Source of the DNA: Candidatus Babeliales bacterium
GTDB taxonomy: Bacteria; Babelota; Babeliae; Babelales; JACPOV01
Direction: 5' to 3'
DNA: 64,000 nt
NCBI GenBank assembly: GCA_036260945.1
Contig: DATALT010000002.1
Location: 124,001-188,000 of the forward strand
Positions 28,549 through 37,819 of the stretch are shown here, in pieces. Both the position numbers and the translations under genes were made by a program. The notes beneath the pieces were generated by a model. That model ran no database searches, was not told where the DNA came from, and worked only from the letters and a program-made list of their open reading frames with translations. The first letter of the stretch is position 1. The number at the start of each line of letters is the position of its first letter.

Positions 28549-30627
28549 ATGGTAAAAAAATTTAGGTTAGAAGAGTTTGGATACGAAGTAACCCTCAACA
28601 AATTTGCCCAACAAGCTGACGGAGCTGTGTGGTTTGCACAAGGTGGTACCGTCATATTGGCAACCGTTGTTTCCGCTCCTTCACCGGAGTTTCCAGGCTT
28701 TTTACCATTGACGGTTGATTATCGTGAGCAGTTTGCTGCTGCGGGTAAAATTCCGGGTGGCTATTATAAGCGCGAAGGAAGATTTACCGATAAAGAGATT
28801 TTGACCGGTCGCCTTATCGACCGCGCGATTCGTCCACTTTTCCCAGAAAATTATTTTAACCAAATTCAAAGTTTGGCAACCGTTTATTCTGTTGATAAAG
28901 AACATTCTCCGCACACTATTTCTCTTGTTGCGATGTCTTTAGCGCTCACCATTTCCAAAATCCCTTTCATGGGCCCTGTTGGAGCGGTGGAAGTTGCCCG
29001 CGTGAATGGTGAATGGATTTTTAATCCTACCTATTCGCAAACAAAAGAATCTGATGTGAAAATTATCGTCGCGGGAACTGCAGAAGGTATTTGTATGGTG
29101 GAAGGTTGCACCAACGAGATTTCTGAAGAGCAATTCCTGGACGTTCTTTTCAAAGCGCATGAAAAAATTAAAAAACAAGTTGCATGGCAAGAAGAAATTT
29201 GCCGTGAAGTTGGTGTGATGAAAGAAAGCATTGCCGACGGTATTGCATGGGCTGAGTGGAAAGAGCAAATTGAAGTGTTCTTAACGCCTGATAAAGTTTC
29301 AGCATGCTTCATCGCTGATAAAATTAAACGCGATCAAGTGATGTCACTTCTTTACGATCAAGCAAAAGCACATTTTGAGCCAATTGCTCAAGAGAAAAAA
29401 GTTTCAATGGCAGTTGTCGACTATGTTTATGACAACGTTCTTAAAGAAAAAATTACGCGCCTTATTTTTGAAAAAGGGCAACGTCTTGATGAACGAGATT
29501 TCGAACAAGTTCGTCAGATTTCAGTAGAAGTTGGCCTCTTGCCGTTTGCTCACGGATCAGGTTTATTCAAACGTGGTCGCACGCAAGTTCTTGCAAGCGT
29601 GACGATGGGTGGCGGTCAAGATGAGCAAAAAGTTGAAGATCTCATGGGCAATACGATAGAAAAATCGTTCATGCTTCATTATAACTTCCCATCATTCTCT
29701 GCAGGCGAAGTTCGCCCAAATCGCGGGCCAGGTCGCCGCGAAGTTGGCCACGGTTATCTAGCGGCATCGGCTTTGAGCCCAATGCTTCCAGATAAAGAAC
29801 AATTCCCCTATACGATTCGTGTTGTAGCGGACGTTCTTGAATCAGATGGTTCAACCTCTATGGGAACTGTTTGTAGTTCAACAATGGCGCTTATGAATGC
29901 TGGTGTTCCAATTCGCAAAATGGTCAGTGGTATCGCTATGGGATTGCTTGGCAGCCCAACCGGTAAATTCCAAGCATTGACCGATATTAACGGTACCGAA
30001 GATGCGTACGGATTAATGGATTTTAAAGTAGCTGGTACCCAAGAGGGTATTACCGCTATCCAAATGGATATCAAATACAAAGGTGGTTTATCCCGTTCAG
30101 TGTTTGAAGCTGCTCTTGAGCAAGCTAAAAAAGGGCGTTTACACATTTTGCGCGAAATGCAAAAAGTGATGACAACCCCAAATCCATTATCTGATTTAGT
30201 ACCAAAAGTTATTATGTTCAAAGTTGCAACTGATAAAATCGGTGCGATTATTGGTACAGGTGGCAAAGTTATTCGTGATATTATCGATAAAACTGGCACC
30301 ACGATTGATATTGAAGATGATGGCTTGGTTAAAATCTACGGTGGCCCGGATGCTAAAGTTGAGCAAGCAATTAACTGGGTTAAATTGCTTGGCGGCTTGA
30401 TCGAGAAGGGTAGTGTTCACGAAGGCAAAGTTAGACGTGTTGCTGAATTTGGACTCTTTGTTGAGTTGGTTCCTGGCCAAGACGGATTGGTACATATTTC
30501 TATGATTCCACGCGAAAAACAACGCGATCTGCAACGTGAATATCCGATCGATAGCGACGTTAAAGTCGAAGTTGTTGATTACGATCCAGCGACCGGCAGA
30601 ATTCGTCTAAAATTGCTTGATCAATAA
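28549..30627 (+). CDS. pnp: Polyribonucleotide nucleotidyltransferase (692 aa)
   Basis: PNPase is the phosphorolytic 3'-5' exoribonuclease of RNA turnover. Two RNase PH domains flank a helical linker; the second contains the FMLHYNFPSFSAGEVRPNRGPGRREVGHG region and DVLESDGSTSMGTVC. These are followed by a KH domain (IIGTGGKVIRDIIDKTG) and an S1 domain (GKVRRVAEFGLFVELVPGQDGLVHIS). Length is typical. It precedes rph, so two phosphorolytic RNases are encoded together. Confidence 0.97.
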   Translation: MVKKFRLEEFGYEVTLNKFAQQADGAVWFAQGGTVILATVVSAPSPEFPGFLPLTVDYREQFAAAGKIPGGYYKREGRFTDKEILTGRLIDRAIRPLFPENYFNQIQSLATVYSVDKEHSPHTISLVAMSLALTISKIPFMGPVGAVEVARVNGEWIFNPTYSQTKESDVKIIVAGTAEGICMVEGCTNEISEEQFLDVLFKAHEKIKKQVAWQEEICREVGVMKESIADGIAWAEWKEQIEVFLTPDKVSACFIADKIKRDQVMSLLYDQAKAHFEPIAQEKKVSMAVVDYVYDNVLKEKITRLIFEKGQRLDERDFEQVRQISVEVGLLPFAHGSGLFKRGRTQVLASVTMGGGQDEQKVEDLMGNTIEKSFMLHYNFPSFSAGEVRPNRGPGRREVGHGYLAASALSPMLPDKEQFPYTIRVVADVLESDGSTSMGTVCSSTMALMNAGVPIRKMVSGIAMGLLGSPTGKFQALTDINGTEDAYGLMDFKVAGTQEGITAIQMDIKYKGGLSRSVFEAALEQAKKGRLHILREMQKVMTTPNPLSDLVPKVIMFKVATDKIGAIIGTGGKVIRDIIDKTGTTIDIEDDGLVKIYGGPDAKVEQAINWVKLLGGLIEKGSVHEGKVRRVAEFGLFVELVPGQDGLVHISMIPREKQRDLQREYPIDSDVKVEVVDYDPATGRIRLKLLDQ

Positions 30628-30658
30628 AAAATAAAAAAACCTTAGAGAGGGCCGCCAT

Positions 30659-31423
30659 ATGCATCGTTCGTATCAGCGGCTTTCTCATGAGGTTCGCCCT
30701 ACTCGAGTTACCTATAACGTTTTTGATTATGCCGATGGCTCAGTTTTGCTTGAAATAGGCAAAACGCGTGTCATTTGCGGGGTCACCTTATCTTCAGGTG
30801 TTCCTCATTTTCTTAAAGGTAAACAGCAAGGTTGGCTCACTGCTTCTTATTCTCTATTGCCGACTTCAACAAAAAATCGTATTGAGCGTGAAAGTGCTGC
30901 AAAGCGCAATGAACGTTCGGTAGAAATTTCTCGTTTGATTGGTAGATCGCTGCGCACTATTATTAAATTCTCCGTTCTTGGTGAGCGCACGATCAATGTC
31001 GATTGTGATGTGCTGCAAGCTGATGGTGGTACGCGTGCTGCGTGTATAACTGCCGCAAGCATCGCATTGCGCATTGCACAAGATCGTTGGCTTTCGGGGC
31101 ATGTGATTAAAGAGCCGGTCATGAGCGATGAGATTGCAGCATTGTCGGTTGGCGTTCAAAACGGTACCTGTTTAGTAGATTTAGATTTTGCTGAAGATAG
31201 CCAAGTTGCTGCAGATTTTAATTTCGTGTTCACCAAATCTGGTAAAATTATTGAAATTCAAGGAACTGCTGAGCGTGAACCACTATCTTGGCATGAGATA
31301 GAAAGAATGCGAGAACTTGCTTGGCAAGGAACGCAAACGCTTTTTGAATCGTGTAAACCTTCAGTTTCTAGTGCACCATCGGCCGAAACGCTGGGGCAAA
31401 AAATTCTCGAGCACAATTTCTAA
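30659..31423 (+). CDS. rph: Ribonuclease PH (254 aa)
   Basis: RNase PH trims tRNA 3' ends phosphorolytically. The signature RNERSVEISRLIGRSLR, the DCDVLQADGGTRAACITAA phosphate site and the C-terminal EIQGTAEREPLSWHEIERM are all present. The length is slightly above the usual 240 aa because of a short Ser/Pro tail. AGAGAGGG precedes the ATG. It is 31 nt after pnp, so it likely shares its transcript. Confidence 0.96.
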   Translation: MHRSYQRLSHEVRPTRVTYNVFDYADGSVLLEIGKTRVICGVTLSSGVPHFLKGKQQGWLTASYSLLPTSTKNRIERESAAKRNERSVEISRLIGRSLRTIIKFSVLGERTINVDCDVLQADGGTRAACITAASIALRIAQDRWLSGHVIKEPVMSDEIAALSVGVQNGTCLVDLDFAEDSQVAADFNFVFTKSGKIIEIQGTAEREPLSWHEIERMRELAWQGTQTLFESCKPSVSSAPSAETLGQKILEHNF

Positions 31424-31439
31424 ACGAGAGAAATGTTGC

Positions 31440-32388
31440 ATGAATCTTACCACTTTTATGCGCACGATCGAGCAGGCGCAGATCTATCAAGATTATGCGA
31501 CGCTTGCGATCAAGGCACCCGAATACCCACTTCTTTTTTCTAGCGCACTGCTCAAAAAAATAAAACAACAAACCGGATTAGAATGCATTATGCTCGATCT
31601 TGAAGAGCGTGAGGATGCGAGCTTAAAAGCAGAGATTTCAGTCGGTTTTTTAGGGCAGCGTGTTCTTTATTGGCTTGGGGATTTGAGTCGTTTAGAAAAT
31701 AAGCGGCACAAAGCACTTCTTCAATTTTTTTCTGCATACCGCGGGCCGCATTTGGTTGCTTTTTATAGCGATTTGATTGAGTCATCATCAAACCAACAGT
31801 TGATTATCGAGTTAAAAGAAAAAGTTACGCGTGAAGAATTATCCTCACTTGCTGTTTGCGTAATGAATTCAACCGACACGAAACATCTTGAAGCACTTTT
31901 AACGCAGCATGAAACGTATTCGATTGAAGCTGGCTGTTTGCTGATTCAATATGCAAGTATTATGAGTCGCCCCATGGTGCACGATTTTCAAATAAAATGG
32001 TTAACGCAGCTTGTCGCCGGAGAAAGTTCGCTTTTTACCCTCAGTGGCCATTTTTTTTCAGGAAACCAAAAAATCTTTTTTTTCTCAATGGCAGTTGCTG
32101 CGTGAAACGTATCCAGATATTTTTTGGATTACGTTTTGGTCGGAGCAACTTTTTCGTGCCGCTTCATTTATTGAATTAATGCGAGCAAATGAACAGGTGC
32201 AAGCCAAAAAAATCGCATTTCGTTTGCCATTTACCTTTATTAAAGGTGCATGGCAACAATACAGCGTTACGCAATTGCAAAAAGCGCACGATTTTTTGTA
32301 TCGCGTTGATGGTTCTTTCAAGCAAGGCGGCCAGCCTTTTTCACTCGAACTTTTTTATTTAAAATTTTTCTTACAAGAATTTAAATAA
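31440..32388 (+). pseudogene. holA: DNA polymerase III delta subunit-like (holA), interrupted by a one-base frameshift
   Basis: Two overlapping frames join into one HolA-like protein. The first frame starts at an ATG at 31440 (GAGAG site) and runs to a stop at 32103-32105; the second supplies the C-terminal part up to 32388, including SFKQGGQPFSLELFYLKFF, which matches the helical C-terminal domain of clamp-loader delta subunits. Removing one T from the T8 run at 32051-32058 (or from the T8 at 32076-32083) joins them into about 315 aa, the usual size. As holA is essential, transcriptional slippage on the T-run or a sequence error is as likely as true loss. Family assignment is by length, C-terminal pattern and context; moderately sure. 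Confidence 0.65.
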
Positions 32389-32389
32389 A

Positions 32390-33607
32390 TTAAAAACGTT
32401 CAAGTAGCGGTCGCAACGAGAGAAATTCATATTCTTTTATTTCACGCCCGATTGATCCATCAGCTTTTTTCATAATGAGCGTGCCGTTATTTGCCATAAG
32501 CTCTTGTAATTCTTTGTACGTCCAAACGTCTTGAAAAAGCTCAGCGAGCTTAAACTCTTTCAATGCGCCGTAGCCAAATTGATACCCAGCAATCGCAATG
32601 ATTTTATTATGCCGGACACTACTGATAACCAATAATCCGCCTGGGATCCAAAGTAAATCACCTTTCTTTAACGATTCATATTCGGGCACCTTTTTTAGAT
32701 GAGTGCGGGCAGTTGTCGTATTTTTGAAAAAGTAAGGAATTTGGCAAATCTGCGCTGCGCGCAGTATTAGGCCTGATGTATCAAAGCCGGCAAGCGGATA
32801 AAGTTGATGGTGGATCGACCAATACCATGCTTTTTTTCCTGTGGGGCTGAGTTTTTCTTTGAGCGAAAATTGAAAGCGTGGATAGAAATGCGTGAGCGAT
32901 GCGCCGCCCCAAATAAAAGGGACTTTTCCCTCTGGCCGATGAGCCCAATCGGAAAGGAGCGAAACAAATGCTTCTAGTTTATCAGAGCTTTTTTCGTATG
33001 AAATTGGGGCAATCACCTTGTCTGGAATATGCACCGTTTGGAAAAAATGATGGCTCGGATCATAAATCCAGGCGATGAACGATGATTTATGCGGCACAGC
33101 TATAAAGCGAGTTCCAGCCGAATAGGTACGGTTGGTCGCATCATCATAGAAGGGAAGCTTGAGCGTAATCGTGATCAAATCGTTTGCAGAGTTTGTTTCT
33201 TGCCCAAAAGACTTTGGAATATACGATGCTGATAAATTTCGGCGTTTTAATTCTGTAAGTGGCAAAATGTATCGTTTGAGCGTCCAATATTGATTTGATT
33301 CATTTGAATTTTTATCTTCATAGATAGCGGCGGGCGATTCAACGAGCACTTGTTGATCTTGTTCTCTTATAATGGTGACTTGTTCATTGAAAAGAAATTG
33401 ATGAATACGCGGACAAATGATTTTGTCTTCTGCTGATGGTCCCCAAGAAGCGCACATGCAATTATAATCATTAATAGCAGATTCAGCATCAATTGGTGCT
33501 CCGACTGCATTAGCAACCGGCACAATGATAAAAGCTTTTTGTGGCAAAGTGGAGTGGGTTATTAAAATAAATGTGAAAAAAAGAGAACGAAAAGAACGAT
33601 TCATCAT
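32390..33607 (-). CDS. Secreted NlpC/P60-like protein, probably catalytically inactive (405 aa)
   Basis: The protein has a signal peptide (about residues 1-25), an SH3-like N-terminal half (LFNEQVTIIREQDQQVLVES resembles an SH3b strand pattern) and a C-terminal domain with the NlpC/P60 layout: FIWGGASL, GFDTSGLILRAAQICQI, LKKGDLLWIPGG. In active peptidoglycan hydrolases the second motif is G-x-D-C-S-G; here Thr277 replaces the nucleophilic Cys, and the catalytic His after GD(L) is also missing (GGLLVISS). So it is likely a pseudoenzyme, perhaps a binding protein. AGGAG precedes ATGATG. Confidence 0.75.
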   Translation of the reverse strand: MMNRSFRSLFFTFILITHSTLPQKAFIIVPVANAVGAPIDAESAINDYNCMCASWGPSAEDKIICPRIHQFLFNEQVTIIREQDQQVLVESPAAIYEDKNSNESNQYWTLKRYILPLTELKRRNLSASYIPKSFGQETNSANDLITITLKLPFYDDATNRTYSAGTRFIAVPHKSSFIAWIYDPSHHFFQTVHIPDKVIAPISYEKSSDKLEAFVSLLSDWAHRPEGKVPFIWGGASLTHFYPRFQFSLKEKLSPTGKKAWYWSIHHQLYPLAGFDTSGLILRAAQICQIPYFFKNTTTARTHLKKVPEYESLKKGDLLWIPGGLLVISSVRHNKIIAIAGYQFGYGALKEFKLAELFQDVWTYKELQELMANNGTLIMKKADGSIGREIKEYEFLSLRPLLERF

Positions 33608-33660
33608 AGAGTGCTCCTTAATGATGCATTCCCCCAGATCCGTAGCATACCATCAATATT

Positions 33661-33945
33661 CTAAAAAAGGTACGGCTTCGTTAACTCTTCGCTCGAGCCT
33701 TTCTCATAAGCTTCGATAATATTTTGCGCTAAATCTGGATTGATTACGTTATTTTCTTTAAGTACTACGATCTGTGTTAAGTATATCGTGTGAGCAACGA
33801 GCACAGCCGGATTGTTGAACGAAAAAAGCTGTTTTCTTTGCGGTATTTGGTTATTGGTTGACTTTTGTGGTAATTTTCTTTGATTATCCATGGAAAAAAT
33901 ATTTACAGAGAAAAGAAGGAATAATAAGGAGGTCAGAATTTTCAT
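33661..33945 (-). CDS. Small secreted hypothetical protein (94 aa)
   Basis: The function is not recognised. The signal peptide MKILTSLLFLLFSVNIFSM is followed by a hydrophilic DNQRKLPQKSTNNQIPQRK stretch and a helical C-terminal half with IYLTQIVVLKENNVINPDL. It has the IFS-M boundary seen in several neighbours. The ribosome binding site is weak. Confidence 0.6.
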   Translation of the reverse strand: MKILTSLLFLLFSVNIFSMDNQRKLPQKSTNNQIPQRKQLFSFNNPAVLVAHTIYLTQIVVLKENNVINPDLAQNIIEAYEKGSSEELTKPYLF

Positions 33946-34043
33946 AAAACAGTTCGGCTTTTGGTTTGATTTTACTTTTGACTATTATAATGTTTGCTTG
34001 TGTAGTATAAAAATGTGGATTAAAAATTACAATGAGAGAAAAA

Positions 34044-34382
34044 ATGAAGCACGCATTAAAAAAATTTTCTAAACAGATACTTTTTACAGCAATCCTAATT
34101 TTATCGTGCACAAATAAATGCTCTTTAAAAGATGAGCAGAAAATACAGGAGGCAAAAGATACCGCTGAGGTAGATCTTTTACCAAAAAGAGTTAATCGAA
34201 ACGATTTACAAAAAGAAATAGTGCAATTAAAAAAACAACTTGAAACAATCGATGAACAAATAAAGAAGATGAGCAATCAGATAAAACGCCGTTCACGCCC
34301 GGTCGCAATTAAAAAACTTAAGCGCCAAGCGGGGCAGGTTCAGGAGCGTATAGAAAAAATAGAAGGCGAGCTTTCGCGATAA
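34044..34382 (+). CDS. Small lipoprotein-like coiled-coil protein (112 aa)
   Basis: The function is not recognised. The start at 34044 is preferred over 34032 because GAGAG lies 6-7 nt upstream. A basic start, a hydrophobic core (ILFTAILIL) and then SC at LILSC suggest a lipoprotein signal with Cys as acylation site, though the box is not perfect. The mature part is a charged coiled coil: QLKKQLETIDEQIKKMSNQI, then AGQVQERIEKIEGEL. It is convergent with the DUF502 gene. Confidence 0.65.
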   Translation: MKHALKKFSKQILFTAILILSCTNKCSLKDEQKIQEAKDTAEVDLLPKRVNRNDLQKEIVQLKKQLETIDEQIKKMSNQIKRRSRPVAIKKLKRQAGQVQERIEKIEGELSR

Positions 34383-34388
34383 AAACAC

Positions 34389-35018
34389 TTATTTTTTTGC
34401 AAATCGATCTGGCTGAATAATGCCGCCAGAAATAATAAGACTCATCGCTTCTTGGCGCGAAAGATCTACGGTGCGTATTTCTTGCTCCGGAACCGCAATA
34501 AGAAATCCAGTGGTTGGGTTTGGCGTTGTAGGAATAAATACTTTGAAAAAACGTTGTGCCTTATTTGGGCTAATTTCTGTGGGAACTTCGCTTGTTAAAA
34601 ATCCAATGCTATAGACCCCTGTGCGCGGAAACTCAACCATCACCACATTTTGAAACGTCAACTTATCTTGACCAGTGAACGCTTGAACAAGCTGTTTAAT
34701 GCCAGAATAGACCGGATTAAAAAGTGGAACGCGCGCAACGATCGATTCTAAAAAAAGCAAAAATCTCTTTAAGAAAAAGATTTTAAAAATTGCGCCGACA
34801 AGCAAGATAAGCAAGAGTACCAAAATAATTTCTGAATGCGGAATCGATTGCAGGTACGCAGGCTCAACGCGATAAATAGGCGCGAGCCATCCCTTAAGTA
34901 ATCTAAAAGCGACATTAAATACCCCAATCGTGAGCGTTATGGGGAGTAAAACTAATAGACCATTAAAGAAAATCGATTTAAAAAAATCGAATAAGTTGGC
35001 AATGAACGATTTTTCCAT
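34389..35018 (-). CDS. DUF502 family membrane protein (209 aa)
   Basis: A conserved bacterial inner-membrane protein of unknown function. The family-defining start GLLVLLPITLTIGVFNVAF (first helix), the second helix region (IILVLLLILLVGAIFKIFF) and the conserved VPLFNPVYSGIKQL and GFLTSEVP...VFIPTTPNPTTGFL segments are all present. A GGGGA site precedes the ATG. It lies upstream of nothing obvious and next to glmM in the same orientation. Confidence 0.9.
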   Translation of the reverse strand: MEKSFIANLFDFFKSIFFNGLLVLLPITLTIGVFNVAFRLLKGWLAPIYRVEPAYLQSIPHSEIILVLLLILLVGAIFKIFFLKRFLLFLESIVARVPLFNPVYSGIKQLVQAFTGQDKLTFQNVVMVEFPRTGVYSIGFLTSEVPTEISPNKAQRFFKVFIPTTPNPTTGFLIAVPEQEIRTVDLSRQEAMSLIISGGIIQPDRFAKK

Positions 35019-35086
35019 TTGTATCCCCTATAAATCTAAAATTAAGATTCTGTACCCGCTCTCTATAAAAAATATTTTGGAGAAAT

Positions 35087-36403
35087 TTATGAAATTTCTT
35101 TTTGCAACGTTTGCGATAATAGTCTACCAAGGGTTTGCGCGTGATCGCAATCATCATCCTCGATCATAATACGCAGGAGTGGTTCAGTTCCTGAATAGCG
35201 AACTAATAGTCTTCCGTTATGAAGTTGGTTTGTCGTGTGTTCAATAATATCTCGCAATGGCGACTCAGATAAATCGCGCCGATTTTTTACCGGAATATTA
35301 ATAATAATTTGCGGAAATTTTGTGAACGTATTCATTTCCCAATTGCCGGAATGAATTATTGCTTGCGCGACGCGCAGTGCAGTAAATATGCCGTCGCCCG
35401 TTGGTAAATAGTCGTTCAAAATAATATGGCCAGATGGCTCCCCTCCAATAAGAAGTTTTCGCGCCGCTAATTGTTCCGCAATATATTTATCGCCAACTGG
35501 CGTGCGCAATAATTCGATCGATCGCTCTTTAAGGTATACTTCAAACCCTTGGTTGGTCATGACGGTGCCGACAACCATTTTGGTTTTTTTATAAAGCGGA
35601 TGGCTCAGGAGGAGCGCTAAAATATCATCACCGTTTTTCAATTGGCCGTACATGTTAACCGCCATAACCCGATCGCCGTCCCCATCGAAAGCAAATCCCA
35701 TATCTGCTTGGTGATCAACAACCGCTTTTTGCAGTGCTTGCGTATGCAATGCGCCGCATTGTTTATTAATATTTATACCGTTTGGGTGATCAAAAAGAGT
35801 AATTACTTGCGCACCAAGAGTGCTGAAAATTTCCGGGGCGATCCCTGAAGCTGCACCGTGCGCGCAATCAAGAATAATTTTTTTTCCTGCAAGAAGTGAT
35901 GCATCAAAATGATGCTTAATTATCGATTGATATTCTTGAATAGCATTATCCATCACGTATTGCGTGCCAAGCGCTGCGTAATTAAATTCTTTTGGTGCAA
36001 TGATGAGTTCAGAAAGCGCCTTTTCATCCGCAGCGGTTAATTTCCCAGTCGTTGCATCAATAATTTTAATACCATTATCGTGATACGGATTGTGTGAAGC
36101 TGAAATCATGATAGCCGCATCAAACTGTTGCTGTTTGCGCATCAGCGCCAGGACTGCAGGGCTTGTAAGTACCTGCGCATCGTGCACTGCAATGGGATGC
36201 AAAAATAAACCACTCTTTATTACCGATTTAACAAGCGAACAAGAAATGCGCGTATCGTGCGCGAGCAAAAGCGTCGGTGTGGGGCCATAGCGTTGTATTG
36301 CCCATGCGCCGAGTGCGTAGCCGATCGATAATAACGTTTCGACCGTAAACGGTTCATCTCCTACTTTCGCGCGAATGCCATCGGTGCCAAAAAATGAGTT
36401 CAT
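35087..36403 (-). CDS. glmM: Phosphoglucosamine mutase GlmM (438 aa)
   Basis: GlmM converts glucosamine-6-phosphate to glucosamine-1-phosphate for UDP-GlcNAc synthesis. It shows FGTDGIRAK, the phosphoserine loop ISASHNPYHDNGIK, the magnesium site FDGDGDR, the sugar loop GGEPSGHI and the phosphate-binding VRYSGTEPLLRIM. It is the last gene of a cdaA-cdaR-glmM operon, overlapping cdaR by 4 nt. The operon order is conserved widely; in Firmicutes CdaR and GlmM regulate CdaA. Confidence 0.97.
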   Translation of the reverse strand: MNSFFGTDGIRAKVGDEPFTVETLLSIGYALGAWAIQRYGPTPTLLLAHDTRISCSLVKSVIKSGLFLHPIAVHDAQVLTSPAVLALMRKQQQFDAAIMISASHNPYHDNGIKIIDATTGKLTAADEKALSELIIAPKEFNYAALGTQYVMDNAIQEYQSIIKHHFDASLLAGKKIILDCAHGAASGIAPEIFSTLGAQVITLFDHPNGININKQCGALHTQALQKAVVDHQADMGFAFDGDGDRVMAVNMYGQLKNGDDILALLLSHPLYKKTKMVVGTVMTNQGFEVYLKERSIELLRTPVGDKYIAEQLAARKLLIGGEPSGHIILNDYLPTGDGIFTALRVAQAIIHSGNWEMNTFTKFPQIIINIPVKNRRDLSESPLRDIIEHTTNQLHNGRLLVRYSGTEPLLRIMIEDDDCDHAQTLGRLLSQTLQKEIS

Positions 36404-36795
36404 GCTGGTTGTTCCTGTGCGCTGACATTGACCGAAATTAATGACGGAGAACAGTGTAGCAGTTTAACTTCATCAGGTACAAAAAAATTATCTTGTGTAA
36501 TTGCAATATGATGCGTGCCGATAACAAGATCGCGACCACTTAAATGAATAGCATCAAAATGCGCCGCCGTTTTTTTCAAAACGTTTCGTTTTGCTGCGAT
36601 TGTAAGTGTAATCGATTGCGGTGCTTGAATACACAGTCCTTCAGGAACATCAAACCATGCAATTGGCATAGTGATTGATTGTTCGATCATATGCGATTGG
36701 CTTAAAAGATACCAAAACGCGTAGCCGGTGAGCAGTGAAAAAGTTTTAAGAACGAGGTTGCTCGTGAACGCCTGTTTTATCTGAACGAATTTCAT
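36400..36795 (-). CDS. cdaR: YbbR/CdaR-like protein (131 aa)
   Basis: It is a membrane-anchored regulator of the diadenylate cyclase CdaA in other bacteria. An N-terminal membrane helix (SLLTGYAFWYLLSQ) is followed by a single YbbR-like beta domain (about residues 45-125, with ITMPIAWFDVPEGLCI and LISVNVSAQ). Typical CdaR has several YbbR domains, so this is a minimal version. The start at 36795 is preferred over 36831 because of an AAGGAGA site. The identification rests on its place between cdaA and glmM and on the anchor-plus-beta layout. Confidence 0.75.
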   Translation of the reverse strand: MKFVQIKQAFTSNLVLKTFSLLTGYAFWYLLSQSHMIEQSITMPIAWFDVPEGLCIQAPQSITLTIAAKRNVLKKTAAHFDAIHLSGRDLVIGTHHIAITQDNFFVPDEVKLLHCSPSLISVNVSAQEQPA

Positions 36796-37606
36796 ACGAT
36801 TCTCCTTGAACTTTATGTGCCGTGTGAACAATGCTCAGTTGTTGCTTCAAAAATAAATGAGCTTGTTTAGTAGTTAATTGTTCCATTACCGATCCATTTG
36901 CTACGACGGTGCATCCTGCCGATGCTGGTTGCATAATAAGTACGAGCGCATCGGTTTTTTGCGTCAGCATTTCAGCGCTTGCAATAAAATGGTGAATATC
37001 ATGGGGATTGCCGGTGCGCTGTGTAGTATGTGCATTGAACGATGCATTAATACCAAAAAGTATACCCGATTGGCAAATGAGTAATGCGCAGCTTTGATCA
37101 AATAAACCGCTTTCTACCACGAATGGTAAGAGTGATGGTTGCAGCGGCGCATTGATGTGTAGTTCGCATTCAAGAAGCGGATGCAATGCATCTCGCTGCT
37201 CAATAATGCATAAAAAAGATTTTCCAAGAGAACGAGCATGAAGCGCCGCGCGTACTACTAAATCGATCCAATCATCGTGCGCTGTGGGCATGAGCGGTTG
37301 AGTTTTTTTGAACGTGATGAGTTGTTTTTGTAATGATTGTTGGTGCGCGAGCATTAAAAGCATGATGATGCCGGGGCTATACAATAAAATAAACGTCATG
37401 ATGGTATCGAGTTGTGCGTACGCAGCAACGAGCATTAAAACGCATGAAGCAATAAAGGAAAAAAGAAGAGGGGACGATCGATCTTTTTTGAGCCACGTGC
37501 TGATGGAAAAAATAATGGCTGCAAAGAAGAAAATCTCAAAAACATCTTTGAGGCAATAGATATTACTTTGATTAATAATCATGATCATGGTATGCCACAT
37601 ATTCAT
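36746..37606 (-). CDS. cdaA: CdaA-like diadenylate cyclase homologue with lost active-site motifs (286 aa)
   Basis: CdaA makes c-di-AMP. The N-terminal three-helix membrane part (about 22-88) and the following DAC-like domain (about 112-240) match CdaA in layout, and the gene heads the conserved cdaA-cdaR-glmM order. However the catalytic DGA motif is D170-Q-S, and the RHR motif region reads D203-IHHFIASAE, so the residues for ATP and metal binding are not kept. The gene is therefore probably inactive or altered. The start at 37606 follows AGGAG; a longer frame exists upstream. It overlaps cdaR by 50 nt. Confidence 0.7.
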   Translation of the reverse strand: MNMWHTMIMIINQSNIYCLKDVFEIFFFAAIIFSISTWLKKDRSSPLLFSFIASCVLMLVAAYAQLDTIMTFILLYSPGIIMLLMLAHQQSLQKQLITFKKTQPLMPTAHDDWIDLVVRAALHARSLGKSFLCIIEQRDALHPLLECELHINAPLQPSLLPFVVESGLFDQSCALLICQSGILFGINASFNAHTTQRTGNPHDIHHFIASAEMLTQKTDALVLIMQPASAGCTVVANGSVMEQLTTKQAHLFLKQQLSIVHTAHKVQGESYEIRSDKTGVHEQPRS

Positions 37607-37819
37607 TGCTACTCCTGCTTTTTGGTGAGAGCCTATCTTTTCTTTTCTATTCCTACAAGAAGAATTTACCGAGTGCAATCTTATCGATTTTAAAAAAAAT
37701 GATGCCTGCAATGGTGGGTTTGTTTTTCAGTGAACTTTTTTTCAAAAGCGTTATACTGCAGGGCAGATTCATTACATTGTTATTTTATTTAGACGGATTT
37801 TATAAACTTCAGGAAAATT

